Positions 10,120-20,556 are shown, numbered from the stretch's first letter. The stretch: 64,000 bases of DNA from Gammaproteobacteria bacterium (GCA_002730035.1 PBYU01000023.1:94709-158708), one strand, 5' to 3'. Numbers and translations are program-made. The notes: generated from the letters alone by a model not told the origin.

Positions 10120-10329
10120 GTGCGCCCGTGGTTCTGGACAATGTGTAAATCGATCACCAGCTTACTCTTCATCGTAATCACCCTATTCAGCCTGCCTGTC
10201 TTGGCTCAGGACACTCAGGGTTGGACAGTGCCGCGAACTGAATTCGGCCGCCCCGATTTGCAGGGCAATTGGAGTAATCGAACTGTACCCCGTCAGCACC
10301 TATGGAACAGATATAGCACTTTTGTATAG
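10120..10329 (+). pseudogene. Truncated N-terminus of an exported protein of the 'DLQGxW' family
   Basis: Signal peptide followed by 'WTVPRTEFGRPDLQGNWSN', then an early stop. Same family as the partial CDS at 3-227. Confidence 0.6.
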
Positions 10330-10543
10330 TCCTCACAACAGTTGGACCAAGCTGACACAGTTTTGTTGCTAAACATTGTTATCGATTGATTCTGACTGAG
10401 AAATAAACATTGCCATTGAAAAAGTTTAGCCATTTAATCGATCAATCAGACCCACGAAAATCCCTTGAATGTTGGGGGCCTTCACCAGACAAGGGGAGCA
10501 GCTTTTGAAGCGCTTCTGTCCAGAACCATCGGGGTGCAGTTTA

Positions 10544-11074
10544 ATGAAATTTGTACTTATTTCTGCAACCTGCTTGGCATTTCTAGCATGTCAAAGTAAC
10601 AGAATCGCACAGTGGCCAGATGCGCTTCCTGATCGTGAATTATTTATCGCAGCCTACACTGAAGATATTGCCAACCAGGGTCGCCAAACCCAACGCGAAT
10701 ACCTTACATGGATACTGAGTTTTTATGAGGGTAATCTGATATATGCCAGTGGCTGGGTCGACGTGCAGGCAATGGTATTGGCCAACACTGCGCCATTGGA
10801 TCGGAACGGCTTGCACGTCAGCTTGCAGGAGTTAGGTGCCAGTATTGCCGCAGAGTGGGCCAAGCACAACGATCTACGCGGCATCGATAGCAGGATGTTG
10901 TCTTTGTGGGGGTCTGTACTGCAGATTGCTTCCTCCAGTGAAGCCCGTCAGCATTCCATCGAAGTGATCAGTGCCGATGTCGATAGCTTGCTCAACGGAT
11001 CCCTGTTGGCTGCGGAAATCCAGGATTCCCGTTACGAGCAGATCTTGGAATTGGACCTGTTCGGCGGTTTCTAA
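10544..11074 (+). CDS. Hypothetical lipoprotein
   Basis: ATG at 10544; lipobox 'CLAFLACQSN'. The listed ORF starts upstream at 10469. Confidence 0.65.
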   Translation: MKFVLISATCLAFLACQSNRIAQWPDALPDRELFIAAYTEDIANQGRQTQREYLTWILSFYEGNLIYASGWVDVQAMVLANTAPLDRNGLHVSLQELGASIAAEWAKHNDLRGIDSRMLSLWGSVLQIASSSEARQHSIEVISADVDSLLNGSLLAAEIQDSRYEQILELDLFGGF

Positions 11075-11165
11075 GGGCTGCCAGTCGCGCTTCCCGGTTC
11101 GCTTTGTCCGTAGAATCGGGCTTTTCAGCGCCAATATCCTTGACGTATGCAAATTTGGCCTTATA

Positions 11166-11208
11166 TTTGGTCAGACCAAATTGGTCAGACCAAATTGGTC
11201 TGACCAAA
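11166..11208. promoter_or_regulatory. Three tandem palindromic operators for the adjacent FCD/GntR regulator
   Basis: TTGGTCAGACCAA (11167-11179), TTGGTCAGACCAA (11181-11193), TTGGTCTGACCAA (11195-11207): 14-bp period, resembles the TTGGTnnnACCAA operators of the PdhR/LldR class. Confidence 0.75.
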
Positions 11209-11266
11209 TTAGTGCAGTTTGCACGCTGTTCAGACAGCGTTATTAAAGGAAGTTGGAAGGTCCGGA

Positions 11267-11983
11267 ATGCCCACCACTAGCTCCATTAGCCACGAGATCG
11301 CGGATACACTGCGCAGTGAAATATTGCGCCAGCAGTATCGTAGTGGAGAACGCTTGCCTTCCGAGCGCGACCTTGCCTCCCGGTTTGACGCCAACCGAGG
11401 CGCGGTACGAGAGGCACACTCCCAGCTTGAACAGGCTGGTCTAATCACCATTCAGCCAGGCGGGGCTCGTGTACAAGCTATCGAATCCGCCAGCATTGCG
11501 ATACTCGGCCCATTAATTAATCTCGAAGAATTTCCCGACCCGGAGCTAGTTAGCCAGTTTCTGCGTACTTTTGGAGCGCTTGCTGCCGGCAGCGCCCGGG
11601 AAGCGCTGGAAAGAGCCAATGCGGATCAATTGGGCCGGATGCAGGCTATGGTCGTATCCCTCGCTAAGCATTCCAAGGAAATCGAAGTCGTGCAGCCTCT
11701 TTGGGTGGAATTTATTGAGTACATGGTGGAGGTTGCCGACAATCTGGTGGTTCGATTGATTGGTAATGACCTCAAGGCACAGTTTGTCGAGCAGATGGTG
11801 CAGTTTCGATTTAAACCAAAATTGAACAAAAAAATAATAGATGAAGTTTTAGATTCTCTGCAGCAGGGTTTGACCAGGCGCGATGGAGAGCGGGTGGGTG
11901 CAGCCATTCAAATATACTTCGATGAATTACGCTTCTCGATTGTGCAGGACATCGATTTAAGGCTAGATACATTACAGAAGTAG
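11267..11983 (+). CDS. FadR/FCD-subfamily GntR transcriptional regulator
   Basis: wHTH 'LRSEILRQQYRSGERLPSERDLASRFDANRGAVREAHSQLEQAGLITIQPGGARV'. ATG at 11267 preferred over the upstream TTG at 11219. Confidence 0.85.
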   Translation: MPTTSSISHEIADTLRSEILRQQYRSGERLPSERDLASRFDANRGAVREAHSQLEQAGLITIQPGGARVQAIESASIAILGPLINLEEFPDPELVSQFLRTFGALAAGSAREALERANADQLGRMQAMVVSLAKHSKEIEVVQPLWVEFIEYMVEVADNLVVRLIGNDLKAQFVEQMVQFRFKPKLNKKIIDEVLDSLQQGLTRRDGERVGAAIQIYFDELRFSIVQDIDLRLDTLQK

Positions 11984-12106
11984 ACAAGCTGATCCCTCAC
12001 GGGAAAAGTGATAACCATAAACAGAATTCTTATGGGGACCTTAATAGTAGATGAGAGTACAAAGAATACAAAGAACTAGCCACAAGAATGGATCAGGAGT
12101 AGTTGA

Positions 12107-13276
12107 ATGATGCGAGTAGTAATTCCAATCAGTTTACTGTTGGGTTGTATTCTGTTTGCAGGATACCTGATCAGGACGCCCAATGAGTTGGAAGAATCAT
12201 CTCCTGAGATCATTCCTGTTGCTGTGCGCGTGGCTGAAGTGAGGCTTGAATCGGTTCTGCTCACGGTGGAATCCCAGGGCAAAGTACAGGCCGCGCAGAC
12301 AGCCAGCCTTTCGGCGCCTGTTGCCGGACCTATCGCCTGGATATCTCCGGCAATGGAAGCAGGGGGATTTGTTGAGGAAGGTCAGACACTGCTGCGATTG
12401 GATACCAGCGACTTCGAAACTGCCCGGTTGCGCAGTAATGCTGCCTTGCAACAGGCCCAGGCTGAATCCCAGCATGCCAGCAGTGAACTGGAGCGTATCA
12501 AAGAATTAGCTAAAGACCGACTGGTCAGCGAATCTCAGTTACAGGACGCACGTCGCTCAGCGGAAGTAAATCGTGCTCGATTGACGGACGCCGAAGCCAG
12601 CTTTCGCCAAGCGGAACTGGATTTGGAAAGGACAGAGATCAAAGCACCTTTTACAGCCATCGTTGAAACCCGTGAAGTGGAACTTGGCCAGTACGTGAAT
12701 CGCGCACAAAGCATCGCAATCCTCTATGGTGCTGACGAAGTAGAAGTTCGCGTGCCTCTGGCTATTCGACAATTAGGATTCCTGGATGTTCCGCTCGAAA
12801 CCCGCGGAGAATTAATAGGCAATGAAGCGCCCGATGTCACTCTAACTGGCTTCTATGGTGGTGAAGAACATCACTGGCAAGGCAAATTGGTACGTACCGA
12901 GGCAACCATCGATCCGAATAGCAACACAGTGCAAACAATTATCCGTGTACAACAGCCAACGAACATAGACAAGCTCAGTCCGGTTGGTGCCCACAATATT
13001 CCACTTCCCATTGGATTATTCGTGCAGGCAAACATTGTCGGAAAACGCGTTAATGACATCATCGCATTACCCCGGTCAGTAATCCGCAACAACAATCAGG
13101 TTCTGGTCGTTGATAGAGAAAACAAGATGTATTTCCGTGATGTCGAGATCTATCGCCTTGAGGAAGAGCGCGTGCTGATCAATGCAGGGCTGCTTCCCGG
13201 AGAGGTGATTTGCATTTCGCCTATTCAGGCAGTGATAGATGGCATGTCTGTGCAGCCCATCCAGGAAATTATTTAG
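12107..13276 (+). CDS. RND efflux periplasmic adaptor (HlyD/MFP family)
   Basis: 'GKVQAAQTASLSAPVAGPIAWISPAMEAGGFVEEGQTLLRLD', coiled-coil, 'KAPFTAIVETREVELGQYV'. Confidence 0.9.
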   Translation: MMRVVIPISLLLGCILFAGYLIRTPNELEESSPEIIPVAVRVAEVRLESVLLTVESQGKVQAAQTASLSAPVAGPIAWISPAMEAGGFVEEGQTLLRLDTSDFETARLRSNAALQQAQAESQHASSELERIKELAKDRLVSESQLQDARRSAEVNRARLTDAEASFRQAELDLERTEIKAPFTAIVETREVELGQYVNRAQSIAILYGADEVEVRVPLAIRQLGFLDVPLETRGELIGNEAPDVTLTGFYGGEEHHWQGKLVRTEATIDPNSNTVQTIIRVQQPTNIDKLSPVGAHNIPLPIGLFVQANIVGKRVNDIIALPRSVIRNNNQVLVVDRENKMYFRDVEIYRLEEERVLINAGLLPGEVICISPIQAVIDGMSVQPIQEII

Positions 13277-13296
13277 CGAGTGATAAGGGAACTGTA

Positions 13297-16200
13297 GTGC
13301 GTACCCCAATTACCTGGTTTGTTAAGAATCCTGTCGCTACCAATCTGATGATGTGGTTGTTCCTGGCGGGTGGATTTATCTCCTACCTTAACCTCAATCA
13401 GGAAGAGTTTCCCGATATAGATTTTGGGATGATACAGGTGAGTGTGGCTTATCTCGGTGCCACGCCGGCTGAGTCAGAGTCCGGTGTGTGCCTGCGCATT
13501 GAAGAAGCTTTGGAAGGCGCCGAAGATATCGAACAGATGACTACGACGGCCCGTGAAGGTGGTTGTGATGCGACGCTGCAGCTCACCACCGGTGCCGATC
13601 TGAATCGTGCGCTTAACGATATCAAAGGCAAGATTGACGCCATTACAACCTTCCCGACCGAAACTGAAAAACCCATTGTTCGCGCCTTCAGCAATAGTGG
13701 CAACGTGATGACCTTGGCGCTGGCTTCCGATTCTGATGATCACAACCTCAAAATTGTCGCCGAACAGGTACGCAATGACCTGCTGGATCTGGAGGGCATC
13801 TCCACGGTTAATATCGAATATATCCGACCCCTGGAAATTTCCATTGAAGTTTCAGAATTTAATCTGCGCCAGTACGGTCTGACACTGGATCAGGTTTCCC
13901 AAGCAATCTCCAGAGCCTCACTAGACCTGCCGGGTGGAACCATTCGTACCGATTCCGGTGAAATTCTGCTGCGGACCAAAGGTCAGGTTTACAGTGGTGA
14001 AGAATATTCAGATATTGTAGTGCAATCCTATCCGGATGGGACCCAACTACGCTTAAGTGATATTGCCACGGTCAAAGACGACTTCGAGGAGGGCTATCTC
14101 GATGCCCGGCTAAATGGTGTCAATGCCGCCATCATTGATGTGATGCGGATCGGCGATGAAGATATTGTTCGTTCGGCCCGTCAGGTGCATGCCTGGATGG
14201 AATCTACCGACATGAGTTTGCCAGAAGGCATGACGCTGCAGGTAATTTCCGACGCTGCCCTCGCGACCCAGGAACGTATCGGCACTGTGTCGAGAAATGC
14301 CTATACCGGTCTGATACTCGTGTTACTTATTCTCGCCTTGTTTCTGAGATTCAAACTTGCCATCTGGGTAGCGGCGGGGATTCCAATAGCCGTCGCTGGT
14401 GCCTTGAGCCTGTTTCCATCGATTGGCCTTACTATCAGCTCTCTCACGGTGATGGGATTTATCCTGGTACTGGGAATTATCGTCGATGATGCCATCGTGG
14501 TGGGGGAACGCATACACACTTATGAACAAAAGGGTTACAGCAAACAAGAGGCCGCCATTGAGGGCACCATGGAGGTCTCGGTGCCGGTGATTTTTGGTGT
14601 GGCCACCACAATTGCTGCGTTTCTTCCTATTTTGCTGCTTGCCGGTCAAATGGGCGCTTTCTTCAATGCCATTGGCGGAGTGGTCGTGCTTTGTCTGCTA
14701 GCCAGCCTGGTTGAGTCACAACTAGTCCTGCCAGGTCACATTGCGCACCGTAAGACCGAGAACTATTTCATGGAAAACAGTTTCCTGGTCAAAGGTTGGC
14801 AGCGTTTTCAGGGCAAAATTTCTAAAGGCATGGAATATTTTGCTGAACATGGTTATCACCGCGCACTTAAAAAAGTGCTCGCCTATCGCTACGCCTGTTG
14901 GGCGACTGCTACAGGTGTAATCGTGATTACAGTAGCGCTGTTTATTAGTGGTCGTGTCATCTTCCAATTCATGCCATCGGTAGAAGGCGATACTGTGTAC
15001 GGGACTGTGCAGATGCCTCCAGGTGTGCCGGGTCACATTACTCGAAGTGCCATTGCAGTGCTGGAGGAGAAAGCGATTGAAGTTGCAGCTGAGTTGGATG
15101 AAGAGCTTATCGAATTAAAAGCCAGTGGCATGGTGCCGGAGTCTACTGAAAGAGCCGTGGACAGCATCTTAACAATTGTGGGTGGCCGCGCTCCTCGTGA
15201 AGGGCCAGGGCGAGCCGCCGGTGCAATGAGAAGTGCAGGCTCGAGCGATGTTGCTGAAGTTGTGTTGTACCTGACTCCTTTCTTTGATCGCGGTAAGCTA
15301 AGCTCTGCTATAATAAGAGATCGCTGGCGAGAAAAAGTTGGCACCATAACAGATGCTCTCGAATTGACATTTAATTCCGACGCATTCTCAGCGGGAGAAG
15401 CTATTAACTTTCGTCTCGAAGGCAGGGACGAGGAAAATCTCAAGATTGCTTCTACGCAATTGCGTGCCGAGTTGGCTCGCTTCCCGGGAGTGTTCGACAT
15501 TGCTGATTCCTTCCGTGCCGGCAAGCAGGAAGTTCAGATTCAATTGCTGGAGCGCGGCAAGACGTTGGGCCTTACTCTGAACGATCTAGCTATGCAGGTC
15601 CGACAGGCATTCTATGGTGCTGAATCTCAGCGTATCCAGCGTGATACCGACGACATACGAGTCATGGTGCGCTATCCGGAACCGGAGCGAGAGTCGCTGG
15701 GTAATCTGGAAGATTTGATGATACGCACACCCAGTGGTGCGGAGGTGCCCTTCTTGAGTATCGCCAATTTTTCACTGGGCAACGGCTATTCCAGCATCAA
15801 CCGTCAGGATGGTCGGCGCGTCATTACAGTCAGAGCCGATATCGATCGAACTATCGTAACACCAGACGAGATTCGCAATGAAATTATCGACAAGTACCTG
15901 CAGGAATGGAATAGAAATCTTGATGTGCGGATGGTTGTCGGTGGCGAAGGGGAACAACAGCTGGAGTCTATGGATGAACTATTCTCCAGCTTTCCGCTGG
16001 CGATGCTGGTTATTTACGCGCTGCTGGCGATACCCCTTAAATCTTATACCCAACCCCTGATCATCATGAGTGTCATTCCTTTCGGAGCCATCGGCGCCAT
16101 CTGTGGTCACTACATCATGAATGCGGATCTGGTGTTCTTTTCGTTGCTGGGAATCATTGCGCTTAGTGGAGTGGTGGTGAATGCTAGCCTGGTGCTGGTG

Positions 16201-16506
16201 GTGACTATCAATCGGTTACGAAAAGATGGGCTCAGTTTGGTGGAGGCCGTCTCCCAAGCTGGCATGATGCGCTTTCGGCCGATTATCCTGACATCGGCGA
16301 CCACCTTCATGGGCCTGGTACCCTTGATGCTTACGGCCAATCCAGCCACCTTCTTTATCATCCCCATGGCCATATCACTGGCTTTCGGCATATTGTTTGC
16401 CACCGTCATTACCTTGTTTCTGGTGCCAAGTCTGTATTTGATTCTGTATGACTTTACAGGGCACACCGATACCAAAGAAGAGCGGGCGCTGGCCTATCAG
16501 GACTAG
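13297..16506 (+). CDS. RND-family efflux permease
   Basis: GTG start with 'RTPITWFVKNPVATNLMMW'; 'GIIVDDAIVVGERI'; large AcrB-like architecture. Confidence 0.92.
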   Translation: MRTPITWFVKNPVATNLMMWLFLAGGFISYLNLNQEEFPDIDFGMIQVSVAYLGATPAESESGVCLRIEEALEGAEDIEQMTTTAREGGCDATLQLTTGADLNRALNDIKGKIDAITTFPTETEKPIVRAFSNSGNVMTLALASDSDDHNLKIVAEQVRNDLLDLEGISTVNIEYIRPLEISIEVSEFNLRQYGLTLDQVSQAISRASLDLPGGTIRTDSGEILLRTKGQVYSGEEYSDIVVQSYPDGTQLRLSDIATVKDDFEEGYLDARLNGVNAAIIDVMRIGDEDIVRSARQVHAWMESTDMSLPEGMTLQVISDAALATQERIGTVSRNAYTGLILVLLILALFLRFKLAIWVAAGIPIAVAGALSLFPSIGLTISSLTVMGFILVLGIIVDDAIVVGERIHTYEQKGYSKQEAAIEGTMEVSVPVIFGVATTIAAFLPILLLAGQMGAFFNAIGGVVVLCLLASLVESQLVLPGHIAHRKTENYFMENSFLVKGWQRFQGKISKGMEYFAEHGYHRALKKVLAYRYACWATATGVIVITVALFISGRVIFQFMPSVEGDTVYGTVQMPPGVPGHITRSAIAVLEEKAIEVAAELDEELIELKASGMVPESTERAVDSILTIVGGRAPREGPGRAAGAMRSAGSSDVAEVVLYLTPFFDRGKLSSAIIRDRWREKVGTITDALELTFNSDAFSAGEAINFRLEGRDEENLKIASTQLRAELARFPGVFDIADSFRAGKQEVQIQLLERGKTLGLTLNDLAMQVRQAFYGAESQRIQRDTDDIRVMVRYPEPERESLGNLEDLMIRTPSGAEVPFLSIANFSLGNGYSSINRQDGRRVITVRADIDRTIVTPDEIRNEIIDKYLQEWNRNLDVRMVVGGEGEQQLESMDELFSSFPLAMLVIYALLAIPLKSYTQPLIIMSVIPFGAIGAICGHYIMNADLVFFSLLGIIALSGVVVNASLVLVVTINRLRKDGLSLVEAVSQAGMMRFRPIILTSATTFMGLVPLMLTANPATFFIIPMAISLAFGILFATVITLFLVPSLYLILYDFTGHTDTKEERALAYQD

Positions 16507-16611
16507 CCGCCATTACCTTGCTTTCCATAATAAGCAACTGAATGAATATAAGATGGTGTTCAGGAATCTGGCCCCATTTTTGATCTTATCCGCATTCAAA
16601 CTCAATTGTCG

Positions 16612-17994
16612 ATGAATGAATCTAAAAAAGAGACCCGCTTTCTGAGAGTGTTGGGTCGCCGCGAAGTGCTGGCGCTTGCTTTCGGTGCCATGATTGGCTG
16701 GAGCTGGGTGGTCCTGTCGGGAACCTGGATATCCTCCGCCGGTACTCTGGGTGCCATACTCGCTTTCCTGCTCGGTGGGGCAATTATGCTGGTTATCGGG
16801 CTTACCTATGCAGAGCTCGCCTCCGCTTTACCCTTTGCCGGCGGCGAACACGTTTATAGTCATCGTGCATTAGGGGCAGGTGCCTCATTTATCTGCACCT
16901 GGGCAATAATTCTCGGTTATGTCTCGGTCGTTACCTTTGAAGCCGTAGCATTACCCACTGTACTTGACTCGTTAGTGCCTGGTCTGGATAGAGTATTCCT
17001 GTGGCATATAGCCGGCTGGGATGTCTATCTAAGCTGGGTGTTAACTGGTGTTGCCGGTGCTGTAGTAATGACGATCCTCAATATCCTCGGAGTACGCATG
17101 GCTGCGATCGTGCAGTCTGTCGTGGTGATAATAATCCTGTTGGTGGGCATACTGTTTGTAAGCGGCGCATTATTCACCGGCGATATCGGCAACATGCAAC
17201 CGCTGGTTAAAGATGGAGAGTCTGGAATTGCACTTGTGCTGGTTATGGTGCCTTTCATGTTTGTCGGCTTCGATACCATTCCCCAAGCAGCAGAAGAGAT
17301 CGACTTGCCGTATCGAGACATCGGGCTGGTACTGATGGTGTCGGTATGCATGGCCATCGCCTGGTACAGCCTGATTGTACTCGGTGTCGGATTAGTCATG
17401 AATGAGGCAGCCGTTAGCGCAGCCGGTAATGTTCTCACCGCCGAAGCAGCCGCAAAAATCTACGGTCAGCTCGGGAGCACCGTGTTGTTGTCGGCAGGCC
17501 TTGCGGGCATCATCACCAGTTGGAATGCATTCATCGTCGGCGGTAGCCGCGCGATCTACGCGCTAGCCCGTGCCGGACTATTACCTGCTTCCCTTGGTAC
17601 ACTACATCCGACCTACCGTACACCTCACAATGCAATACTGTTAATTGGCGGCTTGTCTATAATCGGGCCCTTCTTCGGCCGACAGGTGCTGGTCTGGCTG
17701 GTCGATGCCGGTGGGCTTGGTATCGTTATCGCCTACGCGATGGTGGCTTTATCGTTTCTGGTACTGCGCAGCAAAGAACCAGAACTGCAACGGCCCTACA
17801 AGGTTCATATGGGCAATGCCATTGGCATCGCTGCTCTAGTTCTTTCTATAGGACTAGGAATTCTGTACCTGCCCGGTAGCCCGTCCGCTCTGCTATGGCC
17901 ACAGGAATGGGCCATCCTTATCGGATGGAGTGTGCTCGGACTGTTGTTGTTTGCCATAGCGCGATCCCGAGTTAGAAAACAGCACCGGGAATAG
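16612..17994 (+). CDS. APC-family amino acid permease
   Basis: About 12 TM segments; 'ALAFGAMIGWSWVVLSG', 'TYAELASALPFAGGEHVYSHRALG'. Confidence 0.88.
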   Translation: MNESKKETRFLRVLGRREVLALAFGAMIGWSWVVLSGTWISSAGTLGAILAFLLGGAIMLVIGLTYAELASALPFAGGEHVYSHRALGAGASFICTWAIILGYVSVVTFEAVALPTVLDSLVPGLDRVFLWHIAGWDVYLSWVLTGVAGAVVMTILNILGVRMAAIVQSVVVIIILLVGILFVSGALFTGDIGNMQPLVKDGESGIALVLVMVPFMFVGFDTIPQAAEEIDLPYRDIGLVLMVSVCMAIAWYSLIVLGVGLVMNEAAVSAAGNVLTAEAAAKIYGQLGSTVLLSAGLAGIITSWNAFIVGGSRAIYALARAGLLPASLGTLHPTYRTPHNAILLIGGLSIIGPFFGRQVLVWLVDAGGLGIVIAYAMVALSFLVLRSKEPELQRPYKVHMGNAIGIAALVLSIGLGILYLPGSPSALLWPQEWAILIGWSVLGLLLFAIARSRVRKQHRE

Positions 17995-18212
17995 TTTGCT
18001 ACCCTGAGCAGGCAATGGTTAGCATTGTGTAGGCAGGGCTTCAACCAGCAATCGAGTCGGCAACCATCTAAGTGTAGCGCGGCTGGGGTGTCGTGGAAGA
18101 CAAAATGACCACAGGCCCAGGCGGAGAACGCCTATATGGCTATTTGATTGGAGATTTATGGGATACACTCGGGTGGTTGTACACAAAACCTGCTTGCTCT
18201 ATGGAGAATATC

Positions 18213-18593
18213 ATGAAAATAATAAATAAATTCCTGTTAATCGTTGTAATTGGACTCTTTCCCCAGCTTTCACTGGCACAAGGCGCCGGCGGCGTACTTA
18301 AAGAGATTGCCGATATTGTCGCTTCCATAAATCACTTTCCGTCTGATGCGGACAAGACCAAGTTAATGGCCATTTCCGACAATGGTAACTTGCCGCAAGG
18401 TTTGCGTGACATGGCTACTGCGGTTGCCACTATTAACCATTCAACCAATGCAGAGGGTAAAGAGGCACTGGCCCGCATTGCCGCAAGTGACCAAGCGCCA
18501 GATCGTGCGAAGGCATTGGCTGGGATAATTTCAGATCTCAACCATGTTCCCAGCGACGAAGCAAAATCCACGCTGGCTGAGTTGTTCCCATAG
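18213..18593 (+). CDS. Small exported protein with internal repeats
   Basis: Signal peptide 'MKIINKFLLIVVIGLFPQLSLAQ' plus three repeat units around 'SINHFPSDADK', 'TINHSTNAEGK', 'DLNHVPSDEAK'. Confidence 0.65.
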   Translation: MKIINKFLLIVVIGLFPQLSLAQGAGGVLKEIADIVASINHFPSDADKTKLMAISDNGNLPQGLRDMATAVATINHSTNAEGKEALARIAASDQAPDRAKALAGIISDLNHVPSDEAKSTLAELFP

Positions 18594-18757
18594 CAACAGC
18601 TAAAAATTGATGAATGGCCTTGCTCTGCTGTAGAGCGAGGTCCTGATTTTGACTAAATCAATCGGCGCCTACATACGGTGGAAGGGGCAGGCGCTGTGGT
18701 TTGTGCTGCACGTTAGTCGCTGAATACACGCATAAATGGCTTCTCGGAATCATCAAA

Positions 18758-20482
18758 ATGGAAAAAAGAAAGTTTACTCTTGATGGCAGCTTTTCGAGTG
18801 TGCAGAAAAATCGTCGCCAATTTGCCAGTCCAGGCCTTTCAGCAGGATCAGGAATAGATCGACGCAAGTTTCTGGCAGGCACCGCCGGTGGTATGGCGGC
18901 GGCACTGTTAAACAGCTGGCCTTTGCAGGCAATGGCCGCGCAAGCGTTGCCAGTTGCGGCGGATAGTGACTGGGACGCTGGCGTAGTGCGCCATCTATTG
19001 CCGACAGTCAACGACACGCGCATACTGCTGAAGACTTCATTGCTTCGCCCACTGGCGACGCCACCGCTATTGCGTATCGAAGGTGGCGGTACTACGCGCC
19101 GAATCGAGGGCCGAATGAATGACACCAGCGGTGAGTTCTGGCAATTCTATGCCGAAGACCTGACACCCTCAATTCACTACCAACTGTCATTACAGGATGG
19201 GAGTGGTGCTTCACTCTGCGAGCCCTGGCCACTAGCCACTTTTCCCGCCCCACAGCAGCGGCCTGATCAGGCACGGATGATGTTTTACACTTGTGCAGGC
19301 GGACCTCAGGGGAGTTATCGCGGCATCGGTGACCGTAGCGGGAACCTTCCCACAGAAATTCGAAATCGCCTGTTGCGGCGTGGCCTGTCATTCACGCCCG
19401 ATGCCGTGATCGCCAATGGTGATCATATCTACTGGGATCTGCATACCTGGCAGGGCGAGAATCCGGGTGGCCTGAGCGCTGCCGGGCAGCGCTCGAATTT
19501 CGATTATCAGGGACAGGTATTTGGCGGCAGCAATGAGGCGGCGATGAAGATGGCTGTCGATTCGCAGATTATCCCGGTATACGGCACTGACTTTCGCTCA
19601 ACACCGGTGTTCTTTCTGCAGGATGACCATGATCACTGGGAAAACGACTCCCCTCTGAGCTATCCGGTGCCATGGTTCCAGTTGCAACTGGCGCGGGCCA
19701 CACAACAACTTTACTATCCTGAGTTTCTTGCAGACTCGGCTCGTCCGGCTGGTCTGCCCTGGTCAATGCGCAGCGAGCGGGGCGATCTGTCGGAGAGTTT
19801 CGGGACTTTGCGTTATGGGCAGCTGGCCGAGGTACTGCTTTATGATGTCAGGCGAACGCTAAACGTCGGCGATCTTAACGCCGCATTCCTCGATTCTGCT
19901 GTCGAGCAGTGGTTGCATGAGCGCACTGCTTCTCATGACACACGTCATCTGGTGCACGTACCTTCAAACCCACCGGGCTGGTCAGCAGGAAAGTGGGGTG
20001 AATGGTATCCCGATGTGTTGGATCGCGACACGGGCTCCCTGACGACAAGTGTCACAAAACCATACTGGCGACAAGGCTGGCTCGACCAACATGACCGGCT
20101 GCTGCAGTCGCTCACGGACATGCGACACAGGACTCCGCTGGTGATAAGCGGCGATCTTCACGCCATCGGCATGGGCGAAATTCAGCGCTCGGGCAGTCTG
20201 GATTTAAGGGCCAATCCGGTTACGACAGTTTTGAGTGGGCCCGTAGGTACTTCGATTCGCGGCTTCCCTTCGGTGGTGAGAGGAATCGGATCCACACCCT
20301 CTGCACATCTGGATCTGAATGAGCAAGTTGCTCCTCTGGAAGAACACGGTTTTACGCTTGTCGACTTTCTTCAGGATCGCACCGAAGTGCGCTTGTTCAA
20401 GTGGGATGTAAACAGCCAATCCGTGGATGCTATCGACACTCTGGAACCCTTCCACACAATTGAGCTGGAAGCACCGGCTTAA
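18758..20482 (+). CDS. PhoD-like metallophosphatase with Tat signal
   Basis: Tat motif 'DRRKFLAGTAGGMAAALL'; 'ANGDHIYWDLHTWQG', 'FLQDDHDHWEND', 'VISGDLHAIGMG'. Confidence 0.8.
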   Translation: MEKRKFTLDGSFSSVQKNRRQFASPGLSAGSGIDRRKFLAGTAGGMAAALLNSWPLQAMAAQALPVAADSDWDAGVVRHLLPTVNDTRILLKTSLLRPLATPPLLRIEGGGTTRRIEGRMNDTSGEFWQFYAEDLTPSIHYQLSLQDGSGASLCEPWPLATFPAPQQRPDQARMMFYTCAGGPQGSYRGIGDRSGNLPTEIRNRLLRRGLSFTPDAVIANGDHIYWDLHTWQGENPGGLSAAGQRSNFDYQGQVFGGSNEAAMKMAVDSQIIPVYGTDFRSTPVFFLQDDHDHWENDSPLSYPVPWFQLQLARATQQLYYPEFLADSARPAGLPWSMRSERGDLSESFGTLRYGQLAEVLLYDVRRTLNVGDLNAAFLDSAVEQWLHERTASHDTRHLVHVPSNPPGWSAGKWGEWYPDVLDRDTGSLTTSVTKPYWRQGWLDQHDRLLQSLTDMRHRTPLVISGDLHAIGMGEIQRSGSLDLRANPVTTVLSGPVGTSIRGFPSVVRGIGSTPSAHLDLNEQVAPLEEHGFTLVDFLQDRTEVRLFKWDVNSQSVDAIDTLEPFHTIELEAPA

Positions 20483-20530
20483 TTAGTAGCGTCATTGTGT
20501 GTGCATTGCCAGACCGCTCGGAATAGAGAA

Positions 20531-20556
20531 AACCCGAAGCCCGTCGGCTTGGGGTT
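20531..20556. terminator. Possible stem-loop terminator
   Basis: AACCCGAAGCC-CGTC-GGCTTGGGGTT, 11-bp stem with one mismatch after the 20482 stop. No T-tract. Confidence 0.35.

Noticed and set aside
10120-10329. Treating the 69-aa ORF as a complete small secreted protein
   Set aside because: Its N-terminal motif belongs to a much longer family and it stops abruptly, so truncation is the simpler explanation.
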